A DNA stretch of 64,000 nt from Streptomyces iconiensis (GCF_028657195.3 NZ_JANCPR020000041.1:19648-83647); one strand, 5' to 3'. Numbered from the stretch's first letter, positions 25,583 through 35,006 are shown. Translations and numbers: made by a program. The notes: generated by a model from the letters alone, not told the origin.

Positions 25583-27256
25583 TCAGGTGCGCGGCAGCTT
25601 GTCGCCGTCGCGTGCGTCCAGGACCTTGCGGTCACCGAGCGCCTTGTCGAGCTTCACCTCGACGGTCTGCCGCTTGGCGATCTTCACGCAGACCTTCTTG
25701 CTGTCCGAGTCCTTGGCCTTGACCCGTACCTTCACGGCCTGGCCCGACTCCTCGGCCGTGGCCCTGTACTTGTCGCACACGCCGCCCCAGAAGCTGATGG
25801 TGAGCGTGCGGCCCTTGTTCTTGTACGACTCGATCGCCTGCGAGGGCGCGTCACCGCCGCTACCTGCGCCGATACCGCCACCGCCCGCATCGCTGTCCTT
25901 GCCGTCCTTCGGGGGCCCGGGCGCCGCCGAGCCGCTGCCGGGCTGCTCGGCGGGCGCCGACTGCGGCGGCTGAGCGGGCTCGGGGACACCGGTGCCGGGC
26001 GTGCCCTCGCCGCTCGATGTGCCCGAGGACTTCAGGAACTCCGGTTCGACGGCGGGGTGCGCCACCTTCGTCCCTCCGGCGCCGGACGGCTGCTCGACGT
26101 CGTAGATCCACGCGGGAACGAGTATCCGCTTGCCGTGCGACTGCTCCAGGGACAGCCCGAACTCGGCGCCGCTCACCTTCGTGGGCTCCGCCTTGTTCGC
26201 CTTGCCACCGGATGCCTTGCCGCCCTCCTTCGCGCAGCCCGGCCGGACGTCGGGGCCGTCCTGGCCCTTGCCTGTCTGCGGCCTCTCGCCGGCGCCTGAG
26301 GGGGGAACGCAGGGCTCAACGGCCACGTGGCCGCCGTGCTTCTGGCTCTCCTTGTTCAGCGCGTCGAGCGTCGCGTCGGCGCTCTGGACGGGATACGCGG
26401 CACCCTTGACCGCCTTGCCCCAATTGCCCGCGCCCCGCGCGACCTTGCCGTCGGAGCCCACCATGAACGTGCTGTCCCAGCCGTACGTGGGCAGCCCGTC
26501 CACCTTGGGCGTGACGGTCACCATGCGGGCTCCCCCCATCGTCGAGCCGGCCTTGAGCCGTGCTTCCTCCAGGCCGAGCGCCTTCAGTGCGGGGCGTACG
26601 GCGTCCCTCGCCCTGTCCTTGGACACGGGCTCGCCCTTGGTCGCTTCGGCCGAGGCGTCCTTGGCGCACGCGCCGTGGGCCGGGGTGCCGGGCAGGTCCT
26701 TGTGCCGCGCCTCCGGCTTCTGCGGGTGGGTCTTGTCGCACTCGCCGGTCAGCGCGCCGCGGTCCATGTACATCCACGTACCGCTGCCGTCGCCCGTCTC
26801 GGCGGTCAGCACCGAACCTCCGGCGTCCGCTGGGGTGATCTCCCAGCGGCCCGGCTTCTTCTGCGGACTGCCCTTGAGACCGAGGGACTTGGCCAGCTCC
26901 GTCAAGTCGCCCTTGTGCACCGGGCGGTCGGCCTTGTGCACGGCGGCATGGTCGGGGCCCGAGGGCAGCTCACCCGTGGCGCGGTAGGACCTGGGGCCCA
27001 TCGGCTCACCGGGTGCGATGTCCATACGCCCGCCCACGGACATGGCCGCCTGGTCCAGGGCCAGTTGGGGCGGCTTCTTGCCCCCGGCCCGCTGACCCGC
27101 CTCGTCCGTGCCGCCGGAGGAGGCGGACGAGGCCCAGTACGCACCGCCGCCACCGGCCAGCAGCACCGCCGCCGCCACGCCGACGACCGTCAACTGCCGC
27201 CGCCGGGGCTCGCGTCCGGGCCGGTCCTCGGTATCGGGGGACTGGTCTGTACTCAC
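25583..27256 (-). CDS. membrane-anchored exported protein, unknown function
   Basis: A 557-residue protein with a short cytosolic N-terminus, one hydrophobic helix (about 22-43, VVGVAAAVLLAGGGGAYWA) and a long extracytoplasmic part. The outer part has a Gly/Pro/Ser-rich linker around residues 400-465 and a final domain with two Cys (GGVCDKY, KKVCVKI). Further Cys (GECDKT, GACAKD, EPCVPP, RPGCAKE) suggest disulfides. No enzyme motif was recognised. GTG start with AAAGGAG six bases upstream. It is conserved in this neighbourhood in Streptomyces as far as I recall, but has no assigned role. Confidence 0.8.
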   Translation of the reverse strand: MSTDQSPDTEDRPGREPRRRQLTVVGVAAAVLLAGGGGAYWASSASSGGTDEAGQRAGGKKPPQLALDQAAMSVGGRMDIAPGEPMGPRSYRATGELPSGPDHAAVHKADRPVHKGDLTELAKSLGLKGSPQKKPGRWEITPADAGGSVLTAETGDGSGTWMYMDRGALTGECDKTHPQKPEARHKDLPGTPAHGACAKDASAEATKGEPVSKDRARDAVRPALKALGLEEARLKAGSTMGGARMVTVTPKVDGLPTYGWDSTFMVGSDGKVARGAGNWGKAVKGAAYPVQSADATLDALNKESQKHGGHVAVEPCVPPSGAGERPQTGKGQDGPDVRPGCAKEGGKASGGKANKAEPTKVSGAEFGLSLEQSHGKRILVPAWIYDVEQPSGAGGTKVAHPAVEPEFLKSSGTSSGEGTPGTGVPEPAQPPQSAPAEQPGSGSAAPGPPKDGKDSDAGGGGIGAGSGGDAPSQAIESYKNKGRTLTISFWGGVCDKYRATAEESGQAVKVRVKAKDSDSKKVCVKIAKRQTVEVKLDKALGDRKVLDARDGDKLPRT

Positions 27257-27368
27257 CGAAAACTCCTTTGGCTCCGCGCGTCCATGAGGTCGCATCCCTC
27301 ATGCCGGGACGGAAGTTGGACGGAGCCGGAGAGCGGCCGGTTCCCCTCCGCGTCCAGCGGAGGCTGCC

Positions 27369-27572
27369 TCAGTCGCCGTACTCGGACATACCATCCAGGA
27401 GTCGCGCGGAGCGTGACGGCACACGTACACCGTGCAACGCCTGGGCCGCGATGGGCGCCTGGGCCTGCAGGGGCGGCCGATGTGGCACCCAGTGCGGGGT
27501 CATTTGCGCACAGTCACCGAGAAGTTGCTCCAGTGATTCATGCTCGGTCGGTTGCTGCACGGTCTTCCTCAT
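27369..27572 (-). CDS. small hypothetical protein
   Basis: A 67-residue protein, MRKTVQQPTEHESLEQLLGD..., ending GMSEYGD, with no membrane helix. Third-position GC is fairly high, supporting coding. No strong ribosome-binding site is visible; an alternative ATG lies six codons upstream. It is divergent from the kinase gene and upstream of the anchored-protein gene on the same strand. Function unknown. Confidence 0.55.
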   Translation of the reverse strand: MRKTVQQPTEHESLEQLLGDCAQMTPHWVPHRPPLQAQAPIAAQALHGVRVPSRSARLLDGMSEYGD

Positions 27573-27614
27573 GGAATCGACGCTACGCATCCGTTGACGT
27601 GCCCGGAAGACCCT

Positions 27615-27627
27615 ACTATTTGGTAGT
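27615..27627. promoter_or_regulatory. AT-rich palindrome in a divergent promoter region
   Basis: ACTA-TTTGG-TAGT lies in an unusually AT-rich patch between the small minus-strand gene and the kinase gene. It may be part of a promoter or a regulator site for either. Confidence 0.3.
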
Positions 27628-27736
27628 TGTGTCCTGTTCGGGTCCGGAGGGCTAGCGGGTAGCGTTGTTTGCACTCTCCACTTCCGTGCTTGCGCGGGGG
27701 TGGTATGCCCACCGTCTCTCAGGAGCAGATTTCGTC

Positions 27737-28714
27737 GTGCGTATCGCAGTCAGCGGTTCCATCGCAAACGACCACCTGATGACCTTTCCGGGGCGTTTCT
27801 CCGACCAACTGGTCGCCGACCAGTTGCACACGGTCTCGCTCTCCTTTCTCGTCGACAAGCTCGACATCCGACGCGGCGGCGTCGGTGCGAACATCGCGTT
27901 CGGTATGGGCCAGCTCGGCGCCGGCCCGGTCCTCGTCGGCGCGGCGGGAGAGGACTTCGAGGAGTACCGCGTCTGGCTCGAACGCCATGGCGTGGACACC
28001 ACGTCGGTCCGTATCTCCGACGTCCTGCACACCGCGCGGTTCGTCTGTACGACCGACGCGGACCACAACCAGATCGGGTCCTTCTACACCGGCGCGATGA
28101 GCGAGGCCCGGCAGATCGAGATCCAGCACGTCGTCGACCGGGTCGGCCCGCTCGACCTGCTGTGCATCAGCGCGGACGACCCCGAGGGCATGCTGCGCCA
28201 CACCGAGGAGTGCAGGACCCGCGGCATCCCGTTCGCCGCCGACTACTCCCAGCAGATCGCGCGCATGGACGGCGAGAGCATCCGTGTGCTGACCGAGGGT
28301 GCGACGTACCTCTTCTCGAACGAGTACGAGAAGGAGCTGATCGAGAGCAAGACAGGCTGGAGCGACGAAGAGGTGCTGCAGAAGGTCGGCACCCGCGTCA
28401 CCACGCTCGGCAAGAGGGGTGCGCGCATCGACCGCGCGGGCCAGGAGTCCATCCACGTGGCGTGCGCCGAGGAGCGCACGAAGGCCGACCCGACCGGTGT
28501 CGGCGACGCGTTCCGCGCCGGCTTCCTCTCCGGCCTCACCTGGGGCGTCAGCCTCGAACGTGCCGCGCAGGTCGGCTGCATGCTGGCGACCCTCGTCATC
28601 GAGACGGTCGGCACCCAGGAGTACGAACTGCAGCGCGTCCACTTCATGGAGCGCTTCACCAAGGCGTACGGCCACGACGCCGCGACCGAGGTCCAGGCAC
28701 ACCTGCCCTCCTGA
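27737..28714 (+). CDS. PfkB-family kinase, probable adenosine kinase (AdoK-like)
   Basis: A 325-residue ribokinase-fold enzyme starting VRIAVSGSIANDHLMTFPG. The substrate region RRGGVGANIAFGMGQLG and the catalytic anion-hole motif DPTGVGDAFRAGF are intact. Gene position next to ctaC and erpA matches the mycobacterial adenosine kinase gene (adoK), so adenosine is the likeliest substrate, though other PfkB substrates cannot be ruled out. GTG start with AGGAG 11 bases upstream. Confidence 0.85.
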   Translation: MRIAVSGSIANDHLMTFPGRFSDQLVADQLHTVSLSFLVDKLDIRRGGVGANIAFGMGQLGAGPVLVGAAGEDFEEYRVWLERHGVDTTSVRISDVLHTARFVCTTDADHNQIGSFYTGAMSEARQIEIQHVVDRVGPLDLLCISADDPEGMLRHTEECRTRGIPFAADYSQQIARMDGESIRVLTEGATYLFSNEYEKELIESKTGWSDEEVLQKVGTRVTTLGKRGARIDRAGQESIHVACAEERTKADPTGVGDAFRAGFLSGLTWGVSLERAAQVGCMLATLVIETVGTQEYELQRVHFMERFTKAYGHDAATEVQAHLPS

Positions 28715-28751
28715 CCCAGGGATTCCGGAATCCCGGCAGTCCCCGGGCGCC

Positions 28752-30197
28752 TCAGCCGGAGGCGGCCACGCGCCGCACCCGGAAGGCATCACCGGAGGCG
28801 TCCACGAACGCGTGCCCCGTCATCTCGCACCACGCGGGAATGTCGAGCCGGGCGGCCACGTCGTCGGCCAGAACGGTGACGACGCCCCCGACAGGCACCC
28901 GCTCGATGACCTTCGCCAACTCGATCACCGGAACGGGGCACTTCTTCCCGAGCGCGTCGACCGTGAGCGCGGAGGCGGCGGGCTCCGCGGGCTCCGGGGC
29001 GGCGGGGGACCCCGTTGGCTCAGCGGGGGCCGAAGAAGCCCCCGCGGCCGGGGCGGAGGAGCCCAGGGAAGCCGCGCCCACATGCGCCCTTACGCCGTCC
29101 ACGACTCCGGGCAGGGCCGAAAGAAACCGGTTCACTTCGGCCTCGTCCACCCCGGGAGGCAACGACACCCGCACGTTGCCCTCCGACAGCACCCCCATCG
29201 CCCGCAGCACATGGCTGGGCGTCAGCGTGCTCGACGTGCACGAGGACCCGGACGAGACCGAGAAGCCCGCGGCGTCCAGCGCCTGGAGCACGGCCTCACC
29301 GTCGACGTAGAGGCAGGAGAACGTGACGAGGTGCGGCAGCCGCCGTACAGGGTCGCCCACGACCTCCGTATCGGGCACCAGTTCGGGCACCCGTTCCCTG
29401 ATCCGGTCCACCAGCGCACGCAGCCGTGCCGCCTCGGCGCCGGCCTCGGCGCGTACGGCCCGCAGCGAGGCGGCTGCCGCGACGATCGCGGGGACGTTCT
29501 CGAAGCCGGGAGCCCGTCCCGACTCCCGTTCGTCAGCGGGTTCGGGTGCGGCGAAGCGCACGCCCTTGCGCACGGCCAGCAGCCCCACCCCGCTGGGCCC
29601 GCCCCACTTGTGCGCGCTCGCCGTCAGCAGCGACCAGCCCTCGGGCGGCGCCTCCCACGGCAGGCTCTGAGCCGCGTCGACCAACAGCGGGACACCGGCC
29701 TCCGCGCAGACCGCAGCCGTCTCCGTGACGGGCTGCACGGTCCCGACCTCGTGGTTCGCCGACTGGAGGCAGGCCAGGGCGCTGCCGGGGTCCAGCGCCT
29801 CGCCGTACTCCCGCGCGTTCACCCGCCCCGTGCGGTCGACGCCCACCTCACACACCGAGCCCCCGGCCCGCTCATGGGCGGCAGCCGCGTGCAGGACGGC
29901 CGAGTGTTCGACGGCGGAGAGCACGAGCTGCCGTCCGACCCTGCGCCGGCCCGCGAGCGCGCCCGCGATCCCGGTGTGCAGCGCACGGGTGCCGGACGAG
30001 GTGAACCACAACTCGTCCGGCCGGCACCCCACGGCCTCGGCTGCCGTCTCACGCGCGGCGTCCAGCAGCATCCGCGCCCGCCGCCCCTCCCGGTGCGGCC
30101 TGGCAGGGTCGGCCCACCCCTCGTCGAGCGCGGCGAGCAGCGCCTGCTGGGCGACGGGATGGAGCGGCAGCGACGAAGCGGCATCGAAATAGGACAC
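28752..30197 (-). CDS. cysteine desulfurase fused to a TusA-type sulfurtransferase domain
   Basis: A 481-residue fusion. Residues 1-365 are a NifS/IscS-like PLP enzyme with SANHEVGTVQPV, the PLP lysine in TASAHKWGGPSGVG and the sulfur-accepting Cys loop SSGSSCTSSTLTPSHVL. After an Ala/Pro/Ser-rich linker (about 370-410), residues 413-481 form a TusA domain with its active Cys in LGKKCPVPVIELAKVI. Fusing donor and acceptor suggests persulfide transfer within one chain, perhaps for tRNA thiolation or cofactors. It is divergent from ctaC. Confidence 0.9.
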   Translation of the reverse strand: MSYFDAASSLPLHPVAQQALLAALDEGWADPARPHREGRRARMLLDAARETAAEAVGCRPDELWFTSSGTRALHTGIAGALAGRRRVGRQLVLSAVEHSAVLHAAAAHERAGGSVCEVGVDRTGRVNAREYGEALDPGSALACLQSANHEVGTVQPVTETAAVCAEAGVPLLVDAAQSLPWEAPPEGWSLLTASAHKWGGPSGVGLLAVRKGVRFAAPEPADERESGRAPGFENVPAIVAAAASLRAVRAEAGAEAARLRALVDRIRERVPELVPDTEVVGDPVRRLPHLVTFSCLYVDGEAVLQALDAAGFSVSSGSSCTSSTLTPSHVLRAMGVLSEGNVRVSLPPGVDEAEVNRFLSALPGVVDGVRAHVGAASLGSSAPAAGASSAPAEPTGSPAAPEPAEPAASALTVDALGKKCPVPVIELAKVIERVPVGGVVTVLADDVAARLDIPAWCEMTGHAFVDASGDAFRVRRVAASG

Positions 30198-30300
30198 CCC
30201 AGCACGCTATCCCCCCGCCGGCGCAGGCCGTCGCGCGTACGGGAACCAGAGCGGAGGGGCATCATCCGGATCGTCAGAACCCCAGCCCCCGGGAGGTATT

Positions 30301-30317
30301 CCACCCCATTGGGGTGG
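30301..30317. promoter_or_regulatory. palindrome in the csd-ctaC divergent region
   Basis: CCACCCC-ATT-GGGGTGG is a perfect inverted repeat with 7-bp arms midway between two divergent genes, where a terminator is not expected. Operator function is inferred. Confidence 0.4.
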
Positions 30318-30368
30318 GACGCGGCGCGTTACGCCCCCTCCCCGCGCGACCCCAAATGGCGTCGGCTA

Positions 30369-30397
30369 GGGTTTGGTCCGCATAAACATCCAAACCC
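30369..30397 (+). promoter_or_regulatory. inverted repeat upstream of ctaC
   Basis: GGGTTTGG (30369-30376) and CCAAACCC (30390-30397) flank a 13-base AT-rich spacer about 85-110 bp before ctaC. It could be an operator or a leader hairpin; TAGGGT just upstream is a possible -10. Confidence 0.35.
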
Positions 30398-30479
30398 CTG
30401 CCCGCGCCTGGGCCGGCGCCCGACCACGTAAGAGGGCCGCGCCCGACCAACGCGGGCGAGACTCTCGGGAAGGCGCTAC

Positions 30480-31478
30480 GTGAGTCCCAACGGCTCCGAC
30501 CTCCCCCTCAGCCGCAGGGCGGCCGAGGGCGGCACCCCCACGTCGCGGCGCCCGATGCGGCGGAAGCTGCAACAGGCGCTGGCCGCGGGCCTGGTCCTGG
30601 CGACCGCGACCGGTTGCACTTCAAAGGACTTCCCCCGCCTCGGAATGCCCACCCCGGTAACGGACGAGGCGCCGCGGATCCTCTCCCTGTGGCAGGGCTC
30701 GTGGGCGGCTGCGCTCGCCGTGGGCGTGCTGGTCTGGGGCCTGATCCTGTGGAGCGTGTTCTTCCATCGGCGGGCGAGGACCAAGGTCGAGGTACCTCCG
30801 CAGACGCGGTACAACATGCCCATCGAGGCGCTGTACACGGTTGTCCCCATCATCATCATCGCGGTGCTCTTCTACTTCACCGCACGGGACGAGACCAAGC
30901 TTCTGGAGACTTCCAAGAAGCCTGACCACGTGGTCAACGTCGTTGGCTACCAGTGGAGCTGGGGCTTCAACTACGTCGAGAACGTCGATGGGGACACCTC
31001 CACCGACAGGACGGGCAGCAAGGATCTCCAGGCCATTCCGGACCGGATGGCCAAGGGCTTCCCCAAGGGCGCCGAGGGCGTCCACGAGGTCGGTACTCCT
31101 GGAGAGCGGAACCCGCAGAACAACAACCCGGGCCCGACACTGTGGTTGCCCAAGGGCGAGAAGGTCCAGTTCATCCTGACCTCTCGTGACGTCATCCACT
31201 CCTTCTGGGTCGTCCCGTTCCTGATGAAGCAGGACGTCATCCCGGGCCACGTCAACCGCTTCGAGGTGACCCCCAACAAGGAGGGCACCTTCAAGGGCAA
31301 GTGCGCCGAACTCTGCGGCGCCGACCACTCCCGGATGCTCTTCAACGTGAAGGTCGTCTCCCCGGAGCGTTACCAGAAGCACCTGGAGGATCTGGCAAAG
31401 AAGGGCCAGACCGGATACATCCCGGCGGGTACCGCCAGCACGGGCGGCGCCAAGAATGCGGAGACGAATAACCCGTGA
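30480..31478 (+). CDS. ctaC: cytochrome c oxidase subunit II
   Basis: A 332-residue subunit of the aa3 oxidase. It is a lipoprotein: the signal peptide ends at Cys46 (LVLATATGC). Two membrane helices (about 70-90 and 120-138) precede the extracytoplasmic cupredoxin domain, whose CuA ligands lie in KCAELCGADHSRM (Cys275, Cys279). It receives electrons from the cytochrome cc of QcrC. GTG start with GAAGG upstream; it overlaps ctaD by 4 bases. Confidence 0.96.
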   Translation: MSPNGSDLPLSRRAAEGGTPTSRRPMRRKLQQALAAGLVLATATGCTSKDFPRLGMPTPVTDEAPRILSLWQGSWAAALAVGVLVWGLILWSVFFHRRARTKVEVPPQTRYNMPIEALYTVVPIIIIAVLFYFTARDETKLLETSKKPDHVVNVVGYQWSWGFNYVENVDGDTSTDRTGSKDLQAIPDRMAKGFPKGAEGVHEVGTPGERNPQNNNPGPTLWLPKGEKVQFILTSRDVIHSFWVVPFLMKQDVIPGHVNRFEVTPNKEGTFKGKCAELCGADHSRMLFNVKVVSPERYQKHLEDLAKKGQTGYIPAGTASTGGAKNAETNNP

Positions 31479-33202
31479 GCATCCTCAACGAACCCCAGGG
31501 TGCCGCCGCCGCGACGGCCGAGGCAGCACCACCCCCGCGCCCCAAGCGGCCCGGCAACATCGTGGTCTCGTGGCTGACGACCACGGACCACAAGGTCATC
31601 GGCACCCTCTATCTGGTCACGTCGTTCCTGTTCTTCTGCCTCGGCGGCATCATGGCGCTCTTCATGCGCGCCGAGCTGGCCCGCCCGGGCATGCAGATCA
31701 TGTCGAACGAGCAGTTCAACCAGGCGTTCACCATGCATGGCACGATCATGCTGCTGATGTTCGCCACTCCGCTGTTCAACGGCTTCGCGAACTGGATCAT
31801 GCCGCTCCAGATCGGGTCCCCCGATGTGGCCTTCCCGCGGCTGAACATGTTCGCGTACTGGCTCTACCTCTTCGGCTCCCTCATCGCGGTCGGTGGCTTC
31901 CTCACCCCGCAGGGCGCGGCCGACTTCGGGTGGTTCGCCTACTCGCCGCTCTCGGACGCGATCCGCTCGCCGGGCGTCGGCGCCGACCTGTGGATCATGG
32001 GCCTGGCCCTCTCCGGCTTCGGCACGATTCTCGGCTCGGTCAACTTCATCACGACGATCATCTGCATGCGCGCTCCAGGCATGACGATGTTCCGCATGCC
32101 GATCTTCACCTGGAACGTGCTGCTCACCGGTGTCCTGGTGCTGCTGGCCTTCCCGGTGCTCGCCGCCGCGCTCTTCGCGCTGGAGGCGGATCGAAAATTC
32201 GGGGCACACGTCTTCGATGCCGGAAACGGAGGAGCGTTGCTGTGGCAGCACCTCTTCTGGTTCTTCGGCCATCCAGAGGTGTACATCATCGCGTTGCCGT
32301 TCTTCGGAATCGTCTCGGAGATCATCCCCGTCTTCAGCCGTAAGCCGATCTTCGGTTACATCGGTCTGGTCAGCGCGACCATCGCGATCGCCGGTCTGTC
32401 GGTGACGGTCTGGGCGCACCACATGTACGTCACAGGTGGCGTGCTATTGCCCTTCTTCTCCTTCATGACATTCCTGATCGCGGTTCCAACGGGAGTGAAG
32501 TTCTTCAACTGGATCGGCACGATGTGGAAGGGCTCCTTGTCCTTCGAAACGCCGATGCTATGGACCGTCGGATTCCTGATCACCTTCCTCTTCGGTGGTC
32601 TGACCGGCGTCATCCTGGCCTCGCCACCGATGGACTTCCACGTCTCCGACTCGTACTTCGTCGTGGCGCACTTCCACTACGTCGTCTTCGGCACCGTGGT
32701 CTTCGCGATGTTCGCCGGATTCCACTTCTGGTGGCCCAAGTTCACCGGCAAGATGCTCGACGAACGGCTCGGGAAGATCACCTTCTGGACCCTCTTCGTC
32801 GGCTTCCACGGCACCTTCCTGGTCCAGCACTGGCTGGGCGCCGAGGGCATGCCGCGCCGGTACGCGGACTACCTGGCCGCCGACGGCTTCACGGCGCTGA
32901 ACACCATCTCGACGATCAGCTCGTTCCTGCTGGGCCTGTCGATGCTGCCGTTCTTCTACAACGTGTGGAAGACGCACAAGTACGGCAAGAAGGTCGAGGT
33001 GGACGACCCGTGGGGCTACGGCCGTTCGCTCGAATGGGCGACGAGCTGCCCGCCCCCGCGGCACAACTTCCTCACGCTGCCGCGCATCCGCTCCGAATCG
33101 CCCGCGTTCGACCTGCACCACCCCGAGATCGCCACGCTCGACCAGCTTGAGCACGGCTCGGACGACAAGGCGCTCGCCGGCAGCAAGGAGGCCGGGAAGT
33201 GA
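31475..33202 (+). CDS. ctaD: cytochrome c oxidase subunit I
   Basis: A 575-residue, twelve-helix catalytic subunit that reduces oxygen at the heme a3-CuB centre and pumps protons. The CuB/tyrosine motif FGHPEVYII (about residue 265) and the CuB pair WAHHMY (about 314) are intact, as are the heme-ligand region SYFVVAHFHYVVFG and the low-spin heme His near residue 88 (FTMHGTIML). It is coupled to ctaC and ctaF by 4-base overlaps. Confidence 0.97.
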   Translation: MSILNEPQGAAAATAEAAPPPRPKRPGNIVVSWLTTTDHKVIGTLYLVTSFLFFCLGGIMALFMRAELARPGMQIMSNEQFNQAFTMHGTIMLLMFATPLFNGFANWIMPLQIGSPDVAFPRLNMFAYWLYLFGSLIAVGGFLTPQGAADFGWFAYSPLSDAIRSPGVGADLWIMGLALSGFGTILGSVNFITTIICMRAPGMTMFRMPIFTWNVLLTGVLVLLAFPVLAAALFALEADRKFGAHVFDAGNGGALLWQHLFWFFGHPEVYIIALPFFGIVSEIIPVFSRKPIFGYIGLVSATIAIAGLSVTVWAHHMYVTGGVLLPFFSFMTFLIAVPTGVKFFNWIGTMWKGSLSFETPMLWTVGFLITFLFGGLTGVILASPPMDFHVSDSYFVVAHFHYVVFGTVVFAMFAGFHFWWPKFTGKMLDERLGKITFWTLFVGFHGTFLVQHWLGAEGMPRRYADYLAADGFTALNTISTISSFLLGLSMLPFFYNVWKTHKYGKKVEVDDPWGYGRSLEWATSCPPPRHNFLTLPRIRSESPAFDLHHPEIATLDQLEHGSDDKALAGSKEAGK

Positions 33203-33597
33203 AGATCCAGGGCAAGATGTTCCTGTGGCTGTCGCTGTTCCTCCTGGCGGTGGCGGTCGTCTACGGACTGTGGTCCAAGGAGCCCGTGGGCACCACGGGG
33301 CTCTTCCTCGCCTTCGGCCTGTCGATCATGATCGGCTACTACCTGGCGTTCACCGCGCGCCGGGTGGACGCGGGAGCGCAGGACAACAAGGACGCCGATG
33401 TCGCGGACGATGCCGGTGAGGTGGGCTTCTTCAGCCCGCACAGCTGGCAGCCGCTGGCGCTCGGTCTCGGCGGAGCCTTCGCCTTCCTGGGCGTCGCACT
33501 CGGCTGGTGGCTCGTGTACGTCTCGGCGCCGCTGCTCCTGATCGGCCTCTTCGGCTGGGTCTTCGAGTACTACCACGGCGAGGACCGCACGCAGTAA
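33199..33597 (+). CDS. ctaF: actinobacterial cytochrome c oxidase subunit 4
   Basis: A 132-residue membrane protein with four hydrophobic helices (about 7-25, 33-50, 87-103 and 106-122) and an acidic loop between them, typical of the small actinobacterial subunit IV. It overlaps ctaD by an ATG within its stop region and closes the ctaCDF operon, ahead of a strong terminator. Confidence 0.93.
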   Translation: MKIQGKMFLWLSLFLLAVAVVYGLWSKEPVGTTGLFLAFGLSIMIGYYLAFTARRVDAGAQDNKDADVADDAGEVGFFSPHSWQPLALGLGGAFAFLGVALGWWLVYVSAPLLLIGLFGWVFEYYHGEDRTQ

Positions 33598-33620
33598 GCA
33601 GCAGATCAGCGAAAAAGCAA

Positions 33621-33653
33621 GGGTCGGCCCCCGGACACTCCGGGGGCCGACCC
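33621..33653 (+). terminator. terminator of ctaCDF
   Basis: A perfect 15-bp stem (33621-33635 with 33639-33653), loop CAC, followed by ATTTGTAT, lies 24 bases after the ctaF stop. Confidence 0.88.
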
Positions 33654-33705
33654 ATTTGTATGCGCCCAGCAGGCCCGAATTGACGATTATTCATATTTTG
33701 GGCCC

Positions 33706-34956
33706 ATGAGTCACAGGCCGGACAGAACCAAGCGACGGGCGGTGATGAGCTGCGCCACGCTGCTGGCGCCCCTGACCGTGGGGCTCACTGCCTGCGGCGG
33801 CGGCAGCTCGGACCCGCTCGCCTCCACCCCGTACGACGCCTCGGACGCCGTCACCGTCAGTGCCGGAGACGACGACCGCACCGTGAACCCCGATCAGCCT
33901 CTCGAAGTGACAGCGGAGAACGGCGAGGACACCCTCACCGACGTCTTCGCGACCGACGCCGCCGGCCGGGTGCTGCCCGGCGAGCTGTCGGCGGACAGCA
34001 AGCGCTGGCGCAGCACAGGCCCCCTGGCCGCAGGGGTCCGCTACAACGTCCAGATCAGCACGGAGAACGACGAGGGCGCCCCAGGGCGGCGCACAACGCG
34101 TTTCGAGACCAAGCCCGAGGGCAAGCGCCTCAAGGTCAAGCTGGGCCCTGACAGCGGCACATACGGCGTCGGAATGCCTCTGACGGCGGAGCTGAGCCAC
34201 CGGGTCAAGAACCCCGGGCAGCGCGAGATGATCGAGCGCGCGCTCAAGGTGAACTCCAACCCGCGTGTGGAGGGCGCCTGGCACTGGGTGGACAGCAAGG
34301 AGCTGCACTTCCGCCCGCGTTCCTACTGGCCGGCGCACGCCACCGTCACCCTGCGCTCCAACCTCAAGGGCCTGAAGATCCGCGACGGGCTGTACGGCGG
34401 TGCGGCCAGACCCGTACGGATGAAGACCGGCGACAGGGTCGAGGCCATCGCCGACGCCTCGTCGCTGGTGATGAAGGTCAAACGCAACGGGAAGACCGTC
34501 CAGAGCATGCCCATCACCACGGGCAAGGCGGGCTACAGGACGCGCAACGGGATCAAGGTGATCCTGGCCAAGGAATCCTTCGTACGGATGACGAGCGCCA
34601 GCATCGGCGCCTCCGACTTCTACGACCTGCCGGTGTACTGGGCGACCCGCCTGACCAACAGCGGGGAGTACGTGCACGGTGCCCCCTGGTCGGTCGGCTC
34701 CCAGGGCGTCTCCAACGTGAGCCACGGCTGTACGGGCCTGAGCAGCGGGAACGCGCGCTGGTTCTTCGACAGCGTCCGGCAGGGCGACATCGTCCAGCAC
34801 GTCAACACGTCGGGCGAGAGCATGGCGCCCTTCGGCAACGGCTTCGGGGACTGGAACCTGTCCTGGAAGAAGTGGCGCAAGGGCAGTGCCGTCGAGGGCG
34901 ACAAGCGGGAGGGCGCGACCCCCGCCGACACGGCGAGGCTGCGCCCCCGCGTGTGA
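33706..34956 (+). CDS. L,D-transpeptidase lipoprotein (YkuD, LdtMt2-like)
   Basis: A 416-residue lipoprotein. The lipobox is LTAC around residue 30. Two Ig-like regions (about 40-240) precede the YkuD catalytic domain, with VHGAPWSVG and the active-site SHGCTGLS (His340, Cys342), and a C-terminal cap rich in Trp. Such enzymes form 3-3 cross-links in peptidoglycan. AT-rich DNA directly before the ATG (ATTATTCATATTTT) probably holds the promoter. It lies between ctaF and the ctaE side but has no evident respiratory role. Confidence 0.93.
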   Translation: MSHRPDRTKRRAVMSCATLLAPLTVGLTACGGGSSDPLASTPYDASDAVTVSAGDDDRTVNPDQPLEVTAENGEDTLTDVFATDAAGRVLPGELSADSKRWRSTGPLAAGVRYNVQISTENDEGAPGRRTTRFETKPEGKRLKVKLGPDSGTYGVGMPLTAELSHRVKNPGQREMIERALKVNSNPRVEGAWHWVDSKELHFRPRSYWPAHATVTLRSNLKGLKIRDGLYGGAARPVRMKTGDRVEAIADASSLVMKVKRNGKTVQSMPITTGKAGYRTRNGIKVILAKESFVRMTSASIGASDFYDLPVYWATRLTNSGEYVHGAPWSVGSQGVSNVSHGCTGLSSGNARWFFDSVRQGDIVQHVNTSGESMAPFGNGFGDWNLSWKKWRKGSAVEGDKREGATPADTARLRPRV

Positions 34957-34974
34957 GCCGCGCGAAGCGGCACG

Positions 34975-35003
34975 AGTCCGGGACGCCGGGGGCGTCCCGG
35001 ACT
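34975..35003. terminator. bidirectional terminator
   Basis: A perfect 13-bp stem (34975-34987 with 34991-35003), loop GGG, between the convergent transpeptidase and receiver-protein genes. Confidence 0.8.
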
Positions 35004-35006
35004 CCG

